From contig JAEDJF010000002.1 of the NCBI GenBank assembly GCA_016296485.1, forward strand, positions 1 through 32,439: a DNA stretch of 32,439 nucleotides, in the 5' to 3' direction. A model generated the notes under the pieces. The model ran no database searches. It was not told the DNA's origin and saw only the letters and a program-made list of their open reading frames with translations. Made by a program: the position numbers and the translations under genes. Below are positions 23,311 through 31,314 of the stretch, piece by piece. The stretch is from Oscillospiraceae bacterium (GTDB lineage: Bacteria; Bacillota; Clostridia; Oscillospirales; Ruminococcaceae). How positions within the stretch are numbered: the stretch's first letter is position 1; each line of letters begins with the position of its first letter.

Positions 23311-24450
23311 TCAATATTCGCCGTAGAAGGTGTACTCGCCGCCTTTGATTTCGATAACCTTGGTGGCTTTGGTAGGAGTACCGTCTGCGTTCTCATAGGT
23401 GATGTGTCCGGTTACGCCGTCGGTAGCGGAAGCTCTTACTGCTTCGATAACTTTGGCGTAAGCTTCGGGGGAAGCCTCGGTCACGCCGGCGGCTTCGATG
23501 GCGTTGCACATAATGAGAGCTGCGTCATAGCCGAGAGCGGAGAAGGAGGTGGGATCCTCGTTGTATTTTGCTTTGTAGTTGGAGAGGAAGCTCTGTACAA
23601 CCTCGGACTCATCGGCGGTGGTGTAGTGGTTGCAGAAAAGGATTCCCTCAAGGTAGGAAACGTCAGCGCCTTCGATACCGAGAACGCCGTCGCAGCCGTC
23701 AACGCCGTAGAACGGAACGGTGACGCCCATCTCTCTTGCCTGTTTCGCTACGAGATATACGTTGTTGTAGTACTCGGGAATGAAGATGATTTCAGGGTTC
23801 TTTGCGGCGATGTTGGTGAGCTGTGCGCTGAAGTCGGTGGCGTCTTTGCCGTAAGACTCGGAAGCTACGATTTCAATTCCGAGCTCGCCGCAGTATTTTA
23901 CGAAGGATTCCTGTACGCCGGTGGAGTAGGAGTCGCTGTTGTTGAAGATGACGGCGGCTTTGGTGACGCCGTTGGCTTTCGCTACGTTAGCCATGGTCTT
24001 CGCCTGAAGGTCATCGACGAAGCAGGCGCGGAACATATTGTTGCCGTAGGCGGTTACGTCAAGGTGAGTTGCGGTGCCGGTGATGATCGGAACACCGTCA
24101 GCCTCGGAAGCCTGTGATACGGCGATGGTGGGGGTGGAAGTTACGGAGCCGATGATGGCTACTACGTTGTCAGCGGAAACGAGCTTGTTGTAAGCGTTGA
24201 CAGCTTCGGTTGCGTCGCCCTTGTCGTCATATTTGACAAGCTCGACCTTTTTGCCGTTGATGCCGCCGTTGGCGTTGAGTTCGTCAACGTAGAGCTCGAT
24301 GCCCTGGAAGGTGGTGTTGCCGTATACTGCAACTTCGCCGGTATAGCAGCCGATGACGCCGACTTTAATGGTGTCGTCGCTGCTGCCGGAACAGGCAGCC
24401 ATTGTGAACATCATTGCGAAAACAAGTACCAATGCTAAAAACTTTTTCAT
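23311..24450 (-). CDS. livJ: Branched-chain amino-acid ABC transporter substrate-binding lipoprotein
   Basis: A 379-residue periplasmic-binding-type I lipoprotein (Peripla_BP_6). The signal peptide ends at the lipobox FTMAAC with Cys20, followed by a Ser/Asp linker. The mature domain starts IKVGVIGCYTGEVAVYGN; typical blocks follow, including NAYNKLVSADNVVAIIGSVTSTPTIAVSQ and the region around EGILFCNHYTTADES. GAGGAGG eight bases before the ATG at 24450 sets the start; a longer frame to 24516 has no support. It is first in the liv operon, behind a consensus promoter and a leader of about 100 bases. Confidence 0.93.
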   Translation of the reverse strand: MKKFLALVLVFAMMFTMAACSGSSDDTIKVGVIGCYTGEVAVYGNTTFQGIELYVDELNANGGINGKKVELVKYDDKGDATEAVNAYNKLVSADNVVAIIGSVTSTPTIAVSQASEADGVPIITGTATHLDVTAYGNNMFRACFVDDLQAKTMANVAKANGVTKAAVIFNNSDSYSTGVQESFVKYCGELGIEIVASESYGKDATDFSAQLTNIAAKNPEIIFIPEYYNNVYLVAKQAREMGVTVPFYGVDGCDGVLGIEGADVSYLEGILFCNHYTTADESEVVQSFLSNYKAKYNEDPTSFSALGYDAALIMCNAIEAAGVTEASPEAYAKVIEAVRASATDGVTGHITYENADGTPTKATKVIEIKGGEYTFYGEY

Positions 24451-24555
24451 TCTTTTTTCCTCCTCTTTACTGCGCGGCTTTTCGCCAGTCGCAACTGTCT
24501 TTTCCGGGCAGTTCACTTTAGCAAGTAACTACTTTAAATCGGAAATTTTAAGGCT

Positions 24556-24584
24556 ATTATATTACTCCGAAAAGAAAAGTGCAA
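24556..24584 (-). promoter_or_regulatory. Promoter of the liv operon
   Basis: Minus-strand TTGCAC (24579-24584), 17 bases, perfect TATAAT (24556-24561), giving a leader of roughly 100 bases before livJ. Confidence 0.82.
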
Positions 24585-24829
24585 GCATAAATTTCGCAAA
24601 AATCGAATTATTTTAAATATTTTTTCGTTATCCGAAGCCAAAATCGTTTCTTTCCTTCAAAAAATCCGTTTTTTAAAGGAGATTATGCAAAATTTTTTAT
24701 TCAGTCTGCTCCACAAAGACAAATGTTCTCAATATATCCTCTCTTTCCTTCCGAGGCACACAACGCCGCCCTTTTCTTTATCACAAATTCATCACAAAAC
24801 TTTAGTTCAAAAAATTTTTCTCCAAACCG
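24585..24829. other. AT-rich intergenic spacer between divergent promoters
   Basis: Together with the flanking promoters this is the 460-base gene-free stretch 24451-24910. The middle part is AT-rich with runs of A and T. I see no ORF with a ribosome binding site, no tRNA and no strong hairpin. AT-rich tracts upstream of both promoters may act as UP-type elements, which is a guess. Confidence 0.5.
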
Positions 24830-24858
24830 TTGACAAACAAAAAAAGGTGTAAGATAAT
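24830..24858 (+). promoter_or_regulatory. Promoter of the heavy-metal exporter-like gene
   Basis: Consensus TTGACA (24830-24835), 17 bases, GATAAT (24853-24858). The predicted leader is only about 45 bases, too short for a metal riboswitch such as yybP-ykoY. Confidence 0.82.
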
Positions 24859-24910
24859 TATAGCCTGTTAAAAATAATAAAACAATTTATATGTAATACG
24901 AGGTATATAA

Positions 24911-25768
24911 ATGGCCCAAGAAATCCTGCATCTTCTGGTACACACGCTGGAGGACGCGCTCATAAGTCTTCCCTTTCTCTTTGCCGCCTATCTGCTCATC
25001 GAGTTCATTGAGCACCGGGCGGCGGACAAGTTCGCCCATTGGCTCGCGAAATTCGGAAAAGCCGGCGCCTTCGTCGGCGCCCTTCTCGGGGTGGTTCCCC
25101 AATGCGGCTTTTCCGTCGTTGCGGCAAACCTTTACGCCAGCCGGATAATCACCCCCGGAACCCTCGTTGCCGTTTTCCTTTCCACCAGCGACGAGGCAAT
25201 TCCGGTTCTTCTCGCGAACCCCGCAAGCGCCGGAAAGCTCCTTCCCCTTATCGCCGCGAAGGTCGTGCTCGCGACGGTGGCTGGGCTTATCATTGATTTT
25301 TCCGGCGTGCTCAAAACCACCACCGTTTCCGCCGAGGCGGTGGCGGAGCAGCACTCCCACTGCCACACCGAGGAGCACCACGGGCTTTTAAAGAGCGCCC
25401 TTCGCCACACGGCGGGCACCTTCGGCTTCATCTTCGCCGTGATGCTCGCTTTGAGCGGAATCATTGAGTTCATCGGCGAGGACGCCCTCGGCTCCTTCCT
25501 TATGAGCGGAAGCGTTTTTCAGCCTCTTCTCGCGGGGCTCGTGGGGCTAATTCCCAACTGCGCCGCCTCCGTCGTCACCGCCCAGCTCTACGCCGAGGGC
25601 GCCATCAGCTTCGGCTCCGCCGTGGCGGGTCTCTCCGCCGGCACCGGGCTCGGGCTTCTCGTCCTCTTCCGGAGCGACGCGGACAAGGCGCACTGTTTCC
25701 GGGTCGTGCTGATGCTTTTCGCCATTTCCGTCCTGACCGGCATGGTTTTGCAGTTCACGGTGGGTTAA
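24911..25768 (+). CDS. Putative 10-TM heavy-metal exporter (ArsP_2/DUF2899-like)
   Basis: A 285-residue membrane protein in two homologous halves. The motif GVVPQCGFSVVAANLYASRIITPG (from residue 60) recurs as GLIPNCAASVVTAQLYAEGAISFG (from residue 212), with Pro-x-Cys at the same place in both. I associate this pattern with PF11449, described as a putative 10-TM heavy-metal exporter and sometimes annotated as an arsenic or manganese transporter. Between the halves is a histidine-rich loop, HSHCHTEEHH at about 148-157, likely to bind metal. GAGG lies seven bases before the ATG. It has its own strong promoter and no cotranscribed neighbour. The transported ion is not known. Confidence 0.82.
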   Translation: MAQEILHLLVHTLEDALISLPFLFAAYLLIEFIEHRAADKFAHWLAKFGKAGAFVGALLGVVPQCGFSVVAANLYASRIITPGTLVAVFLSTSDEAIPVLLANPASAGKLLPLIAAKVVLATVAGLIIDFSGVLKTTTVSAEAVAEQHSHCHTEEHHGLLKSALRHTAGTFGFIFAVMLALSGIIEFIGEDALGSFLMSGSVFQPLLAGLVGLIPNCAASVVTAQLYAEGAISFGSAVAGLSAGTGLGLLVLFRSDADKAHCFRVVLMLFAISVLTGMVLQFTVG

Positions 25769-25814
25769 AACGGCGCTTTCGGCGCAGGGAAGGCATTTTC
25801 TGCGCAAATAATAC

Positions 25815-25843
25815 TTGCAAAACTTAAAAATATATGTTAGAAT
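25815..25843 (+). promoter_or_regulatory. Promoter of yebC
   Basis: TTGCAA (25815-25820), 17 bases, TAGAAT (25838-25843), about 35 bases upstream of the yebC ATG. Confidence 0.7.
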
Positions 25844-25880
25844 TTTTTGTAATTCAATTTTCCGTAAGGGGCGATATTAA

Positions 25881-26624
25881 ATGTCTGGACATTCCAAATG
25901 GAGTACTATTAAACGTAAAAAAGAGGGCATCGACGCTGCCCGCGGCAAGATTTTCACCAAAATCGGTCGCGAGATAACCGTTGCAGTTCGTGAGGGAGGC
26001 CCCGACCCCAACAACAACAGCAAGCTTCAGGCTCTTATCCTCAAAGCCAAAGCCAACAACGTTCCCAACGACAACATCGAGAGAACCATTAAAAAGGCCG
26101 CAGGCATGGGCGACAAGACCACTTTTGAAAATATCGTTTACGAGGGGTACGGTCCCTGCGGAATCGCCGTTATCGTTGAGACTCTCACCGACAACCGCAA
26201 CCGCACCGCCGGCGACATCCGCCACTATTTCGACAAATTCGGCGGCAACCTCGGTCAGAACGGCTGCGTTTCCTTTATGTTCGACCGCAAGGGCGTCATC
26301 GTCATCGCCGACGAGGACCTTGACGAGGAAAAGCTTATGGAGGACGTAATGGAGGCCGGCGGCGACGACTTCAAGTATGAGGACGGCGTAGCCGAAATCG
26401 TAACCGCGCCCAACGACTTCCCCGCCGTGCGCGACGCTCTTTACGAGATGGGCTACCGCTTCGAGTCCGCGGACGTCGCCTACGTCCCGCAGACCACCAC
26501 CGCCATCGACGACCCGGACAACGTCACCAAGATGAACAAACTCCTCGATATGCTCGAGGAGAACGACGACGTCCAGAACGTCTGGCACAACTGGGATATG
26601 CCCGAAGAGGACGAAGAGGACTGA
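25881..26624 (+). CDS. yebC: YebC/PmpR-family protein (transcription/translation factor)
   Basis: A 247-residue member of the universal YebC family, cytoplasmic. It begins with the invariant MSGHSKWSTIKRKK and continues AARGKIFTKIGREITVAVREGG, then the second domain with YEGYGPCGIAVIVETLTDNRNRTAGDIRHYF, and FMFDRKGVI. Family members have been described as DNA-binding regulators and, more recently, as factors helping ribosomes through proline stretches. AAGGGG lies nine bases before the ATG. The acidic C-terminal tail (PEEDEED) is common. It is monocistronic with its own promoter and terminator. Confidence 0.96.
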   Translation: MSGHSKWSTIKRKKEGIDAARGKIFTKIGREITVAVREGGPDPNNNSKLQALILKAKANNVPNDNIERTIKKAAGMGDKTTFENIVYEGYGPCGIAVIVETLTDNRNRTAGDIRHYFDKFGGNLGQNGCVSFMFDRKGVIVIADEDLDEEKLMEDVMEAGGDDFKYEDGVAEIVTAPNDFPAVRDALYEMGYRFESADVAYVPQTTTAIDDPDNVTKMNKLLDMLEENDDVQNVWHNWDMPEEDEED

Positions 26625-26634
26625 TAATAAAGAA

Positions 26635-26660
26635 AAAAACGGCTTGCAAAAGCCGTTTTT
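26635..26660 (+). terminator. Intrinsic terminator after yebC
   Basis: An 11-bp stem (26635-26645 with 26650-26660), GCAA tetraloop and following T-rich run, 10 bases past the yebC stop. Confidence 0.92.
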
Positions 26661-26756
26661 CTTTTTGCATTTTTCGTACCAAAAAACACTTGTTTAATGT
26701 GGTTTAAGAGAGTTTGCGGAATTATGAGAATGATAATTCCTAAATATATTGCTTTT

Positions 26757-27230
26757 TTATGCGGCGTACATACCTTTAAATAAAAAAAGCAAACAAATAT
26801 CTTCTTCCGAGTAGTAATAGGATGATTTAAATGTTTTTCCTGTAGTGCTTTTTATAATTATAGACAGCTTTTGCTTTGTGCTATCATTTATATCTAATTA
26901 TATGTCAGAAAATAAATTACATTTATTAAGTGGTATTTCATTTTTTGAACGAGCCTCTACGACTGAATATCCGTTAAGATCAGAATTACAAAGTAAATTT
27001 ATATCGCCTACAACTTGTCCTTTATACTTGAATACAATTTCTTCAAGGATTATAGTTTTATCGCATATGTTGTTTATAGAAAGAATTGGAGTATATTTTT
27101 CTTTCTCTCTCCATATAAAAACACAATCTAATTTTTTACGTTTGCTATCGTAGGCTAACCATAAAGCTACAACGCTGGAAATAATAGTCCCTACCGCTAT
27201 TGCAGAATTTATCAAATCACTTACAGCCAT
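26757..27230 (-). pseudogene. Small membrane-protein gene interrupted by an in-frame TAA
   Basis: The open part (27230 down to 26898) encodes 110 residues. An N-terminal membrane segment (about 5-26) is followed by a positively charged stop-transfer (DSKRKK) and a soluble, beta-rich domain (VFIWREKEKYTPILSINN). GAGG lies seven bases before the ATG, and TATAAT at 27266-27271 provides a -10. The TAA at 26898-26900 interrupts it, but the same frame continues for 46 sense codons to a second TAA at 26757. That extension reads like real protein: QKLSIIIKSTTGKTFKS, then YYYSEEDICLLFLF. I therefore read a 156-residue ancestral protein broken by a nonsense change; a sequencing error is possible. The region is markedly AT-rich compared with its neighbours, suggesting transfer. 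The family is not recognised. Confidence 0.55.
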
Positions 27231-27294
27231 TTTTTCGCCTCTTTTTAATAAATTTCATTACTAATATTATAAATCACAATTGCTTTCTCATAAA

Positions 27295-27326
27295 CAAAAA
27301 AGCCCCGCTCGCGCGGGGCTTTTTTC
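27295..27326. terminator. Bidirectional terminator beside the nucleotidyltransferase gene
   Basis: An 8-bp perfect stem AGCCCCGC (27301-27308) with GCGGGGCT (27313-27320), loop of four, flanked by A and T runs. It ends the minus-strand nucleotidyltransferase transcript 10 bases after its stop. Confidence 0.92.
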
Positions 27327-27335
27327 TGTATGTTT

Positions 27336-28235
27336 TTATTCTCCCCAGAGGGGGCTGGGGTAATTGCCCTCGTCGGTGAGGCGCTGAAGCGCCTCCACAA
27401 GGGAGGGGGTATCGTCCCTATAGGTAACGCCGTACCATTTGTCCGGGCACTCCTTGACTTCGACGGTGACCTTGCCCGCCCGAAGGAGGGAGCCCACCAC
27501 GTTCGGAAGGTAGCACTCCGCGCCGGTGGGGTTCTCGGGGAGCTCCGCCGCCTTGAACTCGGCGAGGGCGGCGTCGAGGTAATCGAAAATATCCGGCGTG
27601 AACGCCCAGAAATTCATCGAAACGGGCGTTCCCGCCGTCAGCGGCACCCAGGTTTCGCCGCCGTCCTCGGTGTATTCGGCGCAGACGCCCCGCTTTTCGA
27701 TATGGGTGCGCTCGTTTATCTCAAGGAGAAAGCCGTTTTCGGTGCGGCAAACACCCCGGGCAACCTGCCCCTTGTCGGTGACGGTGTTTTCAATGCGGTA
27801 GCCCATCATTCCGTACTCGTTTTCCCCGGTCATTCTGTCCATCAGCTCACGGAGGATTCCGAAGCAGTGACTCCCGTAGTAGTCGTCGGCGTTGATTACG
27901 GCGAAGGGTCCGTCAACGTGACCCCGGCAAAGGGCTATGGCTTCGGCGGTGCCGAGGGGCTTTTTCCGCCCCAGAGCCTCGTACTCCGGGCTTATCTCCT
28001 GGAAGACGTAGTCCACCTCCATATGCTTTGCGACCCTGTCGCCGATGACCTCCCGAAAGTCCTTTTCAAGGTTTTTCCGGATTATGAAAACGACCTTTTT
28101 GAAGCCGGCTTTCCAGGCGTCATAGATTGAAAAGTCGATTATTTTCTCGCCGCAGGGACCCACGGGAGTTATCTGTTTCGCGCCGCCGTAGCGGTTTCCG
28201 ATTCCGGCGGCAAGTATCACTAAAGTGTTGTCCAT
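27336..28235 (-). CDS. Sugar-phosphate nucleotidyltransferase-like protein
   Basis: A 299-residue GT-A fold nucleotidyltransferase. The nucleotide-binding motif is LAAGIGNRYGGAK at 8-20, followed by a KQITPVGPCGEKIIDFSIYDAW segment; the metal site is INADDYYG near residue 108, and PLGTAEAIALCR precedes it. It is related to GalU/RfbA-type enzymes but lacks enough similarity to name the sugar. AGAGG eight bases before the ATG at 28235 is better than the site for an ATG six codons upstream. It follows the YgeW-like gene by 47 bases on the same strand, so they are probably cotranscribed. Possible roles are surface-polysaccharide or phosphosugar metabolism. Confidence 0.82.
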   Translation of the reverse strand: MDNTLVILAAGIGNRYGGAKQITPVGPCGEKIIDFSIYDAWKAGFKKVVFIIRKNLEKDFREVIGDRVAKHMEVDYVFQEISPEYEALGRKKPLGTAEAIALCRGHVDGPFAVINADDYYGSHCFGILRELMDRMTGENEYGMMGYRIENTVTDKGQVARGVCRTENGFLLEINERTHIEKRGVCAEYTEDGGETWVPLTAGTPVSMNFWAFTPDIFDYLDAALAEFKAAELPENPTGAECYLPNVVGSLLRAGKVTVEVKECPDKWYGVTYRDDTPSLVEALQRLTDEGNYPSPLWGE

Positions 28236-28282
28236 GGTTTTTTCCTCTTTCATTTTGTTTATTCTATATCTATGCAGAAAAA

Positions 28283-29461
28283 TCAGATATATCTCTTTAC
28301 TGCTTTTTCTTTGAGGCTTTTGAGCACGGCTTTCGGGTCCTCGGACTTCGTGAGCATCACCATCGCGGCGATGACGTAGGGGCGAAGCCCCGCCTGGACG
28401 AGAAGGCTGTCCATATTGGCGTTATAGACCTGGGCGGTCATTTCGCCCCTGACGCAGGAAATGTCGGTGATTTCCGCCGGAAGGTCGTGGAGGAGAAGGG
28501 CGGCGGCGCCCTTCGTTTTTTCCATCATGCTTTCCGTGCATTCCCAGTCCACGAACTGCATATTATTTTCTTTGAGCTCATGTTCAAGAAGCTCGATTCC
28601 CCTTTCAAGGTTCGCGTCGCAGAAATCCGTCCTGCTCTGGAGGAAATTATAGGGCGCCCAGTTCACCGGGTAAACGACGTCGGCGTTTTCAAACGCCTCC
28701 TCCATTGAGTTCGTCCTCGTGAAGCTGCCGCCGGAGTTTGCGGCGTTCGCCGCCGCCCGCTCCTCCGTCCCGGGCATCAGCTCGTACCCCTCGGGATAGG
28801 CGAGGACGAGGTTCGTTCCGAAGCGGCTCAAAAGGGAAACTATTCCGTTCGGTACGGCGAGGGGTCTCGTGCCGTCCGGGGAGTACGCCCAGGTGACGGC
28901 TATCTTTTTCCCCCGGAGGTTTTCGATTCCGCCGAAATGAAGCGCCATATGCTCAAGGTCGGAAATGGTCTGGACGGGGCTGTCCTCGTCGCTTCCGAGG
29001 TTAATTACGTAAGGTCTTTGCGCCATTACTCCGTTGTCCCGGCTCTCTTTAAGGGTGTTCACCATTCTCGTCATATAGCGGGAGCTTTTTTCGATATATC
29101 TTCCGTCGCGGATTCCGATGACGTCCGCCATATAGGAGACCATCGCCGCGGTTTCCGCAAGGGAGCCGGGACCTATCCGCCCGCTCATTTCCCGAAGGGT
29201 CAGCCCGAGCATATCGCAGCCGGAGGCGAAGGCAAATTCCATTCCCATATTTTTGCTGTTGTTGAACATCGAAACGGCGATTCCCGAATCGAAGAACTTC
29301 GAGGAAATATTCCTGTCCCGGAGGGCCTTGAGCCCCGCCGCCGCGGAGGCTATCAGCTTAATATCCTCGTCGGACATATCCCAGGTCCGCAGGAAATCTT
29401 TTCGGTAAAGTCCGTTGCCCTCCTTTTCGGGGAGAGAGGAAAGGATTTCTTCAAATTCCAT
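28283..29461 (-). CDS. YgeW-like knotted carbamoyltransferase homologue with altered active-site motifs
   Basis: A 392-residue protein that matches, from memory, the whole length of E. coli YgeW, a knotted transcarbamylase of unknown substrate. Shared blocks are KDFLRTW, LKALRDRNISSKFFDSG, ADVIGIRDG, KKIAVTWAYSPDGTRPLAVP, YPEGYELMPG, ANSGGSF and VDWECTESMM. The carbamoyl-phosphate motifs differ: STRTR is SKNMG at 69-73, HPTQ is SPVQ at 161-164, and HCLP is HDLP at 325-328. The frame is intact and highly conserved elsewhere, so it is not a decaying gene. GGAGG seven bases before the ATG at 29461 sets the start. The fold call is firm; carbamoyltransferase activity is doubtful. Confidence 0.83.
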   Translation of the reverse strand: MEFEEILSSLPEKEGNGLYRKDFLRTWDMSDEDIKLIASAAAGLKALRDRNISSKFFDSGIAVSMFNNSKNMGMEFAFASGCDMLGLTLREMSGRIGPGSLAETAAMVSYMADVIGIRDGRYIEKSSRYMTRMVNTLKESRDNGVMAQRPYVINLGSDEDSPVQTISDLEHMALHFGGIENLRGKKIAVTWAYSPDGTRPLAVPNGIVSLLSRFGTNLVLAYPEGYELMPGTEERAAANAANSGGSFTRTNSMEEAFENADVVYPVNWAPYNFLQSRTDFCDANLERGIELLEHELKENNMQFVDWECTESMMEKTKGAAALLLHDLPAEITDISCVRGEMTAQVYNANMDSLLVQAGLRPYVIAAMVMLTKSEDPKAVLKSLKEKAVKRYI

Positions 29462-29492
29462 TTTTATACCTCCGATTCTTTCTACTTTTATA

Positions 29493-29521
29493 AGTTTAAC
29501 AACCCGCAAACTTTAAGTCAA
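29493..29521 (-). promoter_or_regulatory. Promoter of the YgeW-like/nucleotidyltransferase operon
   Basis: Minus-strand TTGACT (29516-29521), 17 bases, TAAACT (29493-29498), about 30 bases upstream of the ATG. Confidence 0.68.
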
Positions 29522-29599
29522 CAGCTATATTATTAATTTTTATTCCGCTTTTGTCTATTCTCACTTTTCCCGGCGTTAAATTTTATGCAAAATTCCGGG

Positions 29600-29629
29600 T
29601 TGACATAAAACTTACGCGTACTTTAAAAT
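29600..29629 (+). promoter_or_regulatory. Promoter of the DUF1538 gene
   Basis: Consensus TTGACA (29600-29605) and TAAAAT (29624-29629), spaced by 18 bases. The AT-rich leader is about 70 bases. It faces away from the YgeW-like promoter, with 78 bases between the two -35 boxes. Confidence 0.7.
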
Positions 29630-29706
29630 AAATATATAAACATATTTAATATATATTTCCGAGGTAAACGTATTGAGATAAACTTGTTAAAGGGTGATTT
29701 CCTGCT

Positions 29707-31314
29707 TTGAAACGAGAACTGTTTTTAAAATTCAAAGAGACAGCCGTCGCCGTGCTTCCGATTTGCGGCGTTGTTTTGCTGCTCCATTTTACCGTTGCGC
29801 CCATGCCTTTCGGCATTCTGGCGCTTTTTGTTTCAAGCGCCGTTTTTCTCATCATCGGAATGGCTCTTTTCCAGCTTGGCTCCGACATCGGCATGACCTC
29901 CATGGGAAACCAGATAGGCAGCAAGCTGGTGGAGATGAAAAACCTCAGGCTCTTTATAATAACCGCCCTGGTGCTCGGCGTGCTCGTGACTATCGCCGAG
30001 CCGGATTTACAGGTGCTCGGGAACCAGATGCCCAAATCCACCATGTTCACCCTTTTCGGAATTGATTTTTCCGTCGGGCAGGTGCTCGTCTATGCCGTGG
30101 CTCTCGGCGTGGGGCTCTTCCTTATGTTCGCCGTTATCCGGGTGCTCTTCGGCTGGAGCCTTTCGCGGATATTTATTCTTCTATATCTCATAGTTTTTAT
30201 TCTCGCCGCCTTTACTCAAAAAGAGTACCTCGCGGTGTCCTTTGACTCCGGCGGCGTCACCACGGGACCCATCACCGTTCCGTTCATTCTCGCCCTCGGC
30301 GTCGGAATCGCCTCCGTCCGGGGCGGCGAAAGCTCCAAGGACGACAGCTTCGGCTTCGTCGCCCTCTGCTCCGTGGGACCCATTATGACGGTGCTCATTA
30401 TGGGAATGTTCGTTGACGGAAGCGCCAGCTACGAAGCGGACATTCTCCCGGAAATACATTCCGCCGCCGACCTCATCGGCGCCTACCTAAACGCTCTCCC
30501 GACCTTCGCGAAGGAGGTCGCCCTTGCGCTTTCGCCGATTCTGGCGGTATATCTCGTTTTTCAGATATTTTTTATGCGTCTTCCTAAAATAACCTTTGCC
30601 AAGACGCTCATCGGCGTCGGGTACACATATATTGGTCTTGTAATCTTCCTCACCGCTGTCAACGTGGGCTTTCTTCCCGCCGGAAGCTATATGGGCGGCG
30701 CCCTGGCGGGGCTTGATTACAACTGGATAATAATTCCCATCGGCATACTTATAGGCTTTTTCATCGTCGCGGCGGAGCCCGCCGTCCACGTCCTCACCGG
30801 ACAGGTGGAGGACGTCACCGGCGGCGCCATCTCAAAAAAGGCGATGATGGCCGCTCTTATGATTGGAATGAGCGTTTCGGTGGGGCTTGCGATGACGAGG
30901 GTTATAACCGGGCTTTCCATCTGGTATCTCCTCATTCCCGGCTACGCCGTCGCCCTGGGGCTCACCTTCTTCGTGCCGAAAATCTTCACCGCCATCGCCT
31001 TTGACTCCGGCGGCGTCGCCTCCGGTCCGATGACGGCGACCTTCCTTCTCCCCTTTGCGACGGGCGCCTGTTCCGCCCTCGGCGGGAACGTCCTGATGGA
31101 CGGCTTCGGGGTCGTAGCCATGGTCGCCATGACTCCCCTCGTCACCATTCAGATTCTCGGGGCGGTTTACGCCGTCAAGTCGAGACACGCCGAAATCAAA
31201 TACACCGAGGAGATGGAGGAGCTCTCCGCAGAGGTCGTTTCCTCCGGCTTCGGCGACGAAGATATTATTGATTTCGGGGACGACGAAATAATTGAGTTTG
31301 ACGGGGAAATATAA
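29707..31314 (+). CDS. DUF1538 duplicated membrane protein, candidate transporter
   Basis: A 535-residue polytopic protein made of two DUF1538 (PF07556) halves, together about twelve membrane segments. The halves share AEPD at 97-100 and AEPA at 356-359, and the strongly conserved FDSGGVTTGP (179-188) and FDSGGVASGP (432-441). The first is followed by SFGFVALCSVGPIMTVLI and the second by DGFGVVAMVAMTPLVTIQIL. Inverted or tandem duplication with Asp-Ser-Gly-Gly in both halves looks like a secondary transporter, but no substrate is known. The C-terminal 40 residues are cytoplasmic-looking and very acidic (DEDIIDFGDDEIIEF). The start is TTG at 29707; AAGGGTGAT lies upstream and the first internal ATG is 32 codons in. 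Two PII-like genes follow directly. Confidence 0.86.
   Translation: MKRELFLKFKETAVAVLPICGVVLLLHFTVAPMPFGILALFVSSAVFLIIGMALFQLGSDIGMTSMGNQIGSKLVEMKNLRLFIITALVLGVLVTIAEPDLQVLGNQMPKSTMFTLFGIDFSVGQVLVYAVALGVGLFLMFAVIRVLFGWSLSRIFILLYLIVFILAAFTQKEYLAVSFDSGGVTTGPITVPFILALGVGIASVRGGESSKDDSFGFVALCSVGPIMTVLIMGMFVDGSASYEADILPEIHSAADLIGAYLNALPTFAKEVALALSPILAVYLVFQIFFMRLPKITFAKTLIGVGYTYIGLVIFLTAVNVGFLPAGSYMGGALAGLDYNWIIIPIGILIGFFIVAAEPAVHVLTGQVEDVTGGAISKKAMMAALMIGMSVSVGLAMTRVITGLSIWYLLIPGYAVALGLTFFVPKIFTAIAFDSGGVASGPMTATFLLPFATGACSALGGNVLMDGFGVVAMVAMTPLVTIQILGAVYAVKSRHAEIKYTEEMEELSAEVVSSGFGDEDIIDFGDDEIIEFDGEI

Noticed and set aside
24859..24910. Manganese riboswitch (yybP-ykoY type) before the metal-exporter-like gene
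   Set aside because: The predicted leader is only about 45 bases and shows no paired-loop structure of that class.
26845..27153. Plus-strand frame of 102 residues with hydrophobic start in the AT-rich island
   Set aside because: The opposite strand has a better gene (ribosome binding site, membrane segment plus charged stop-transfer, -10 box). The plus frame has no Shine-Dalgarno.
29510..29706. Possible riboswitch or tRNA between the divergent operons
   Set aside because: Only promoters and AT-rich DNA are visible; there is no cloverleaf or conserved riboswitch core that I recognise.
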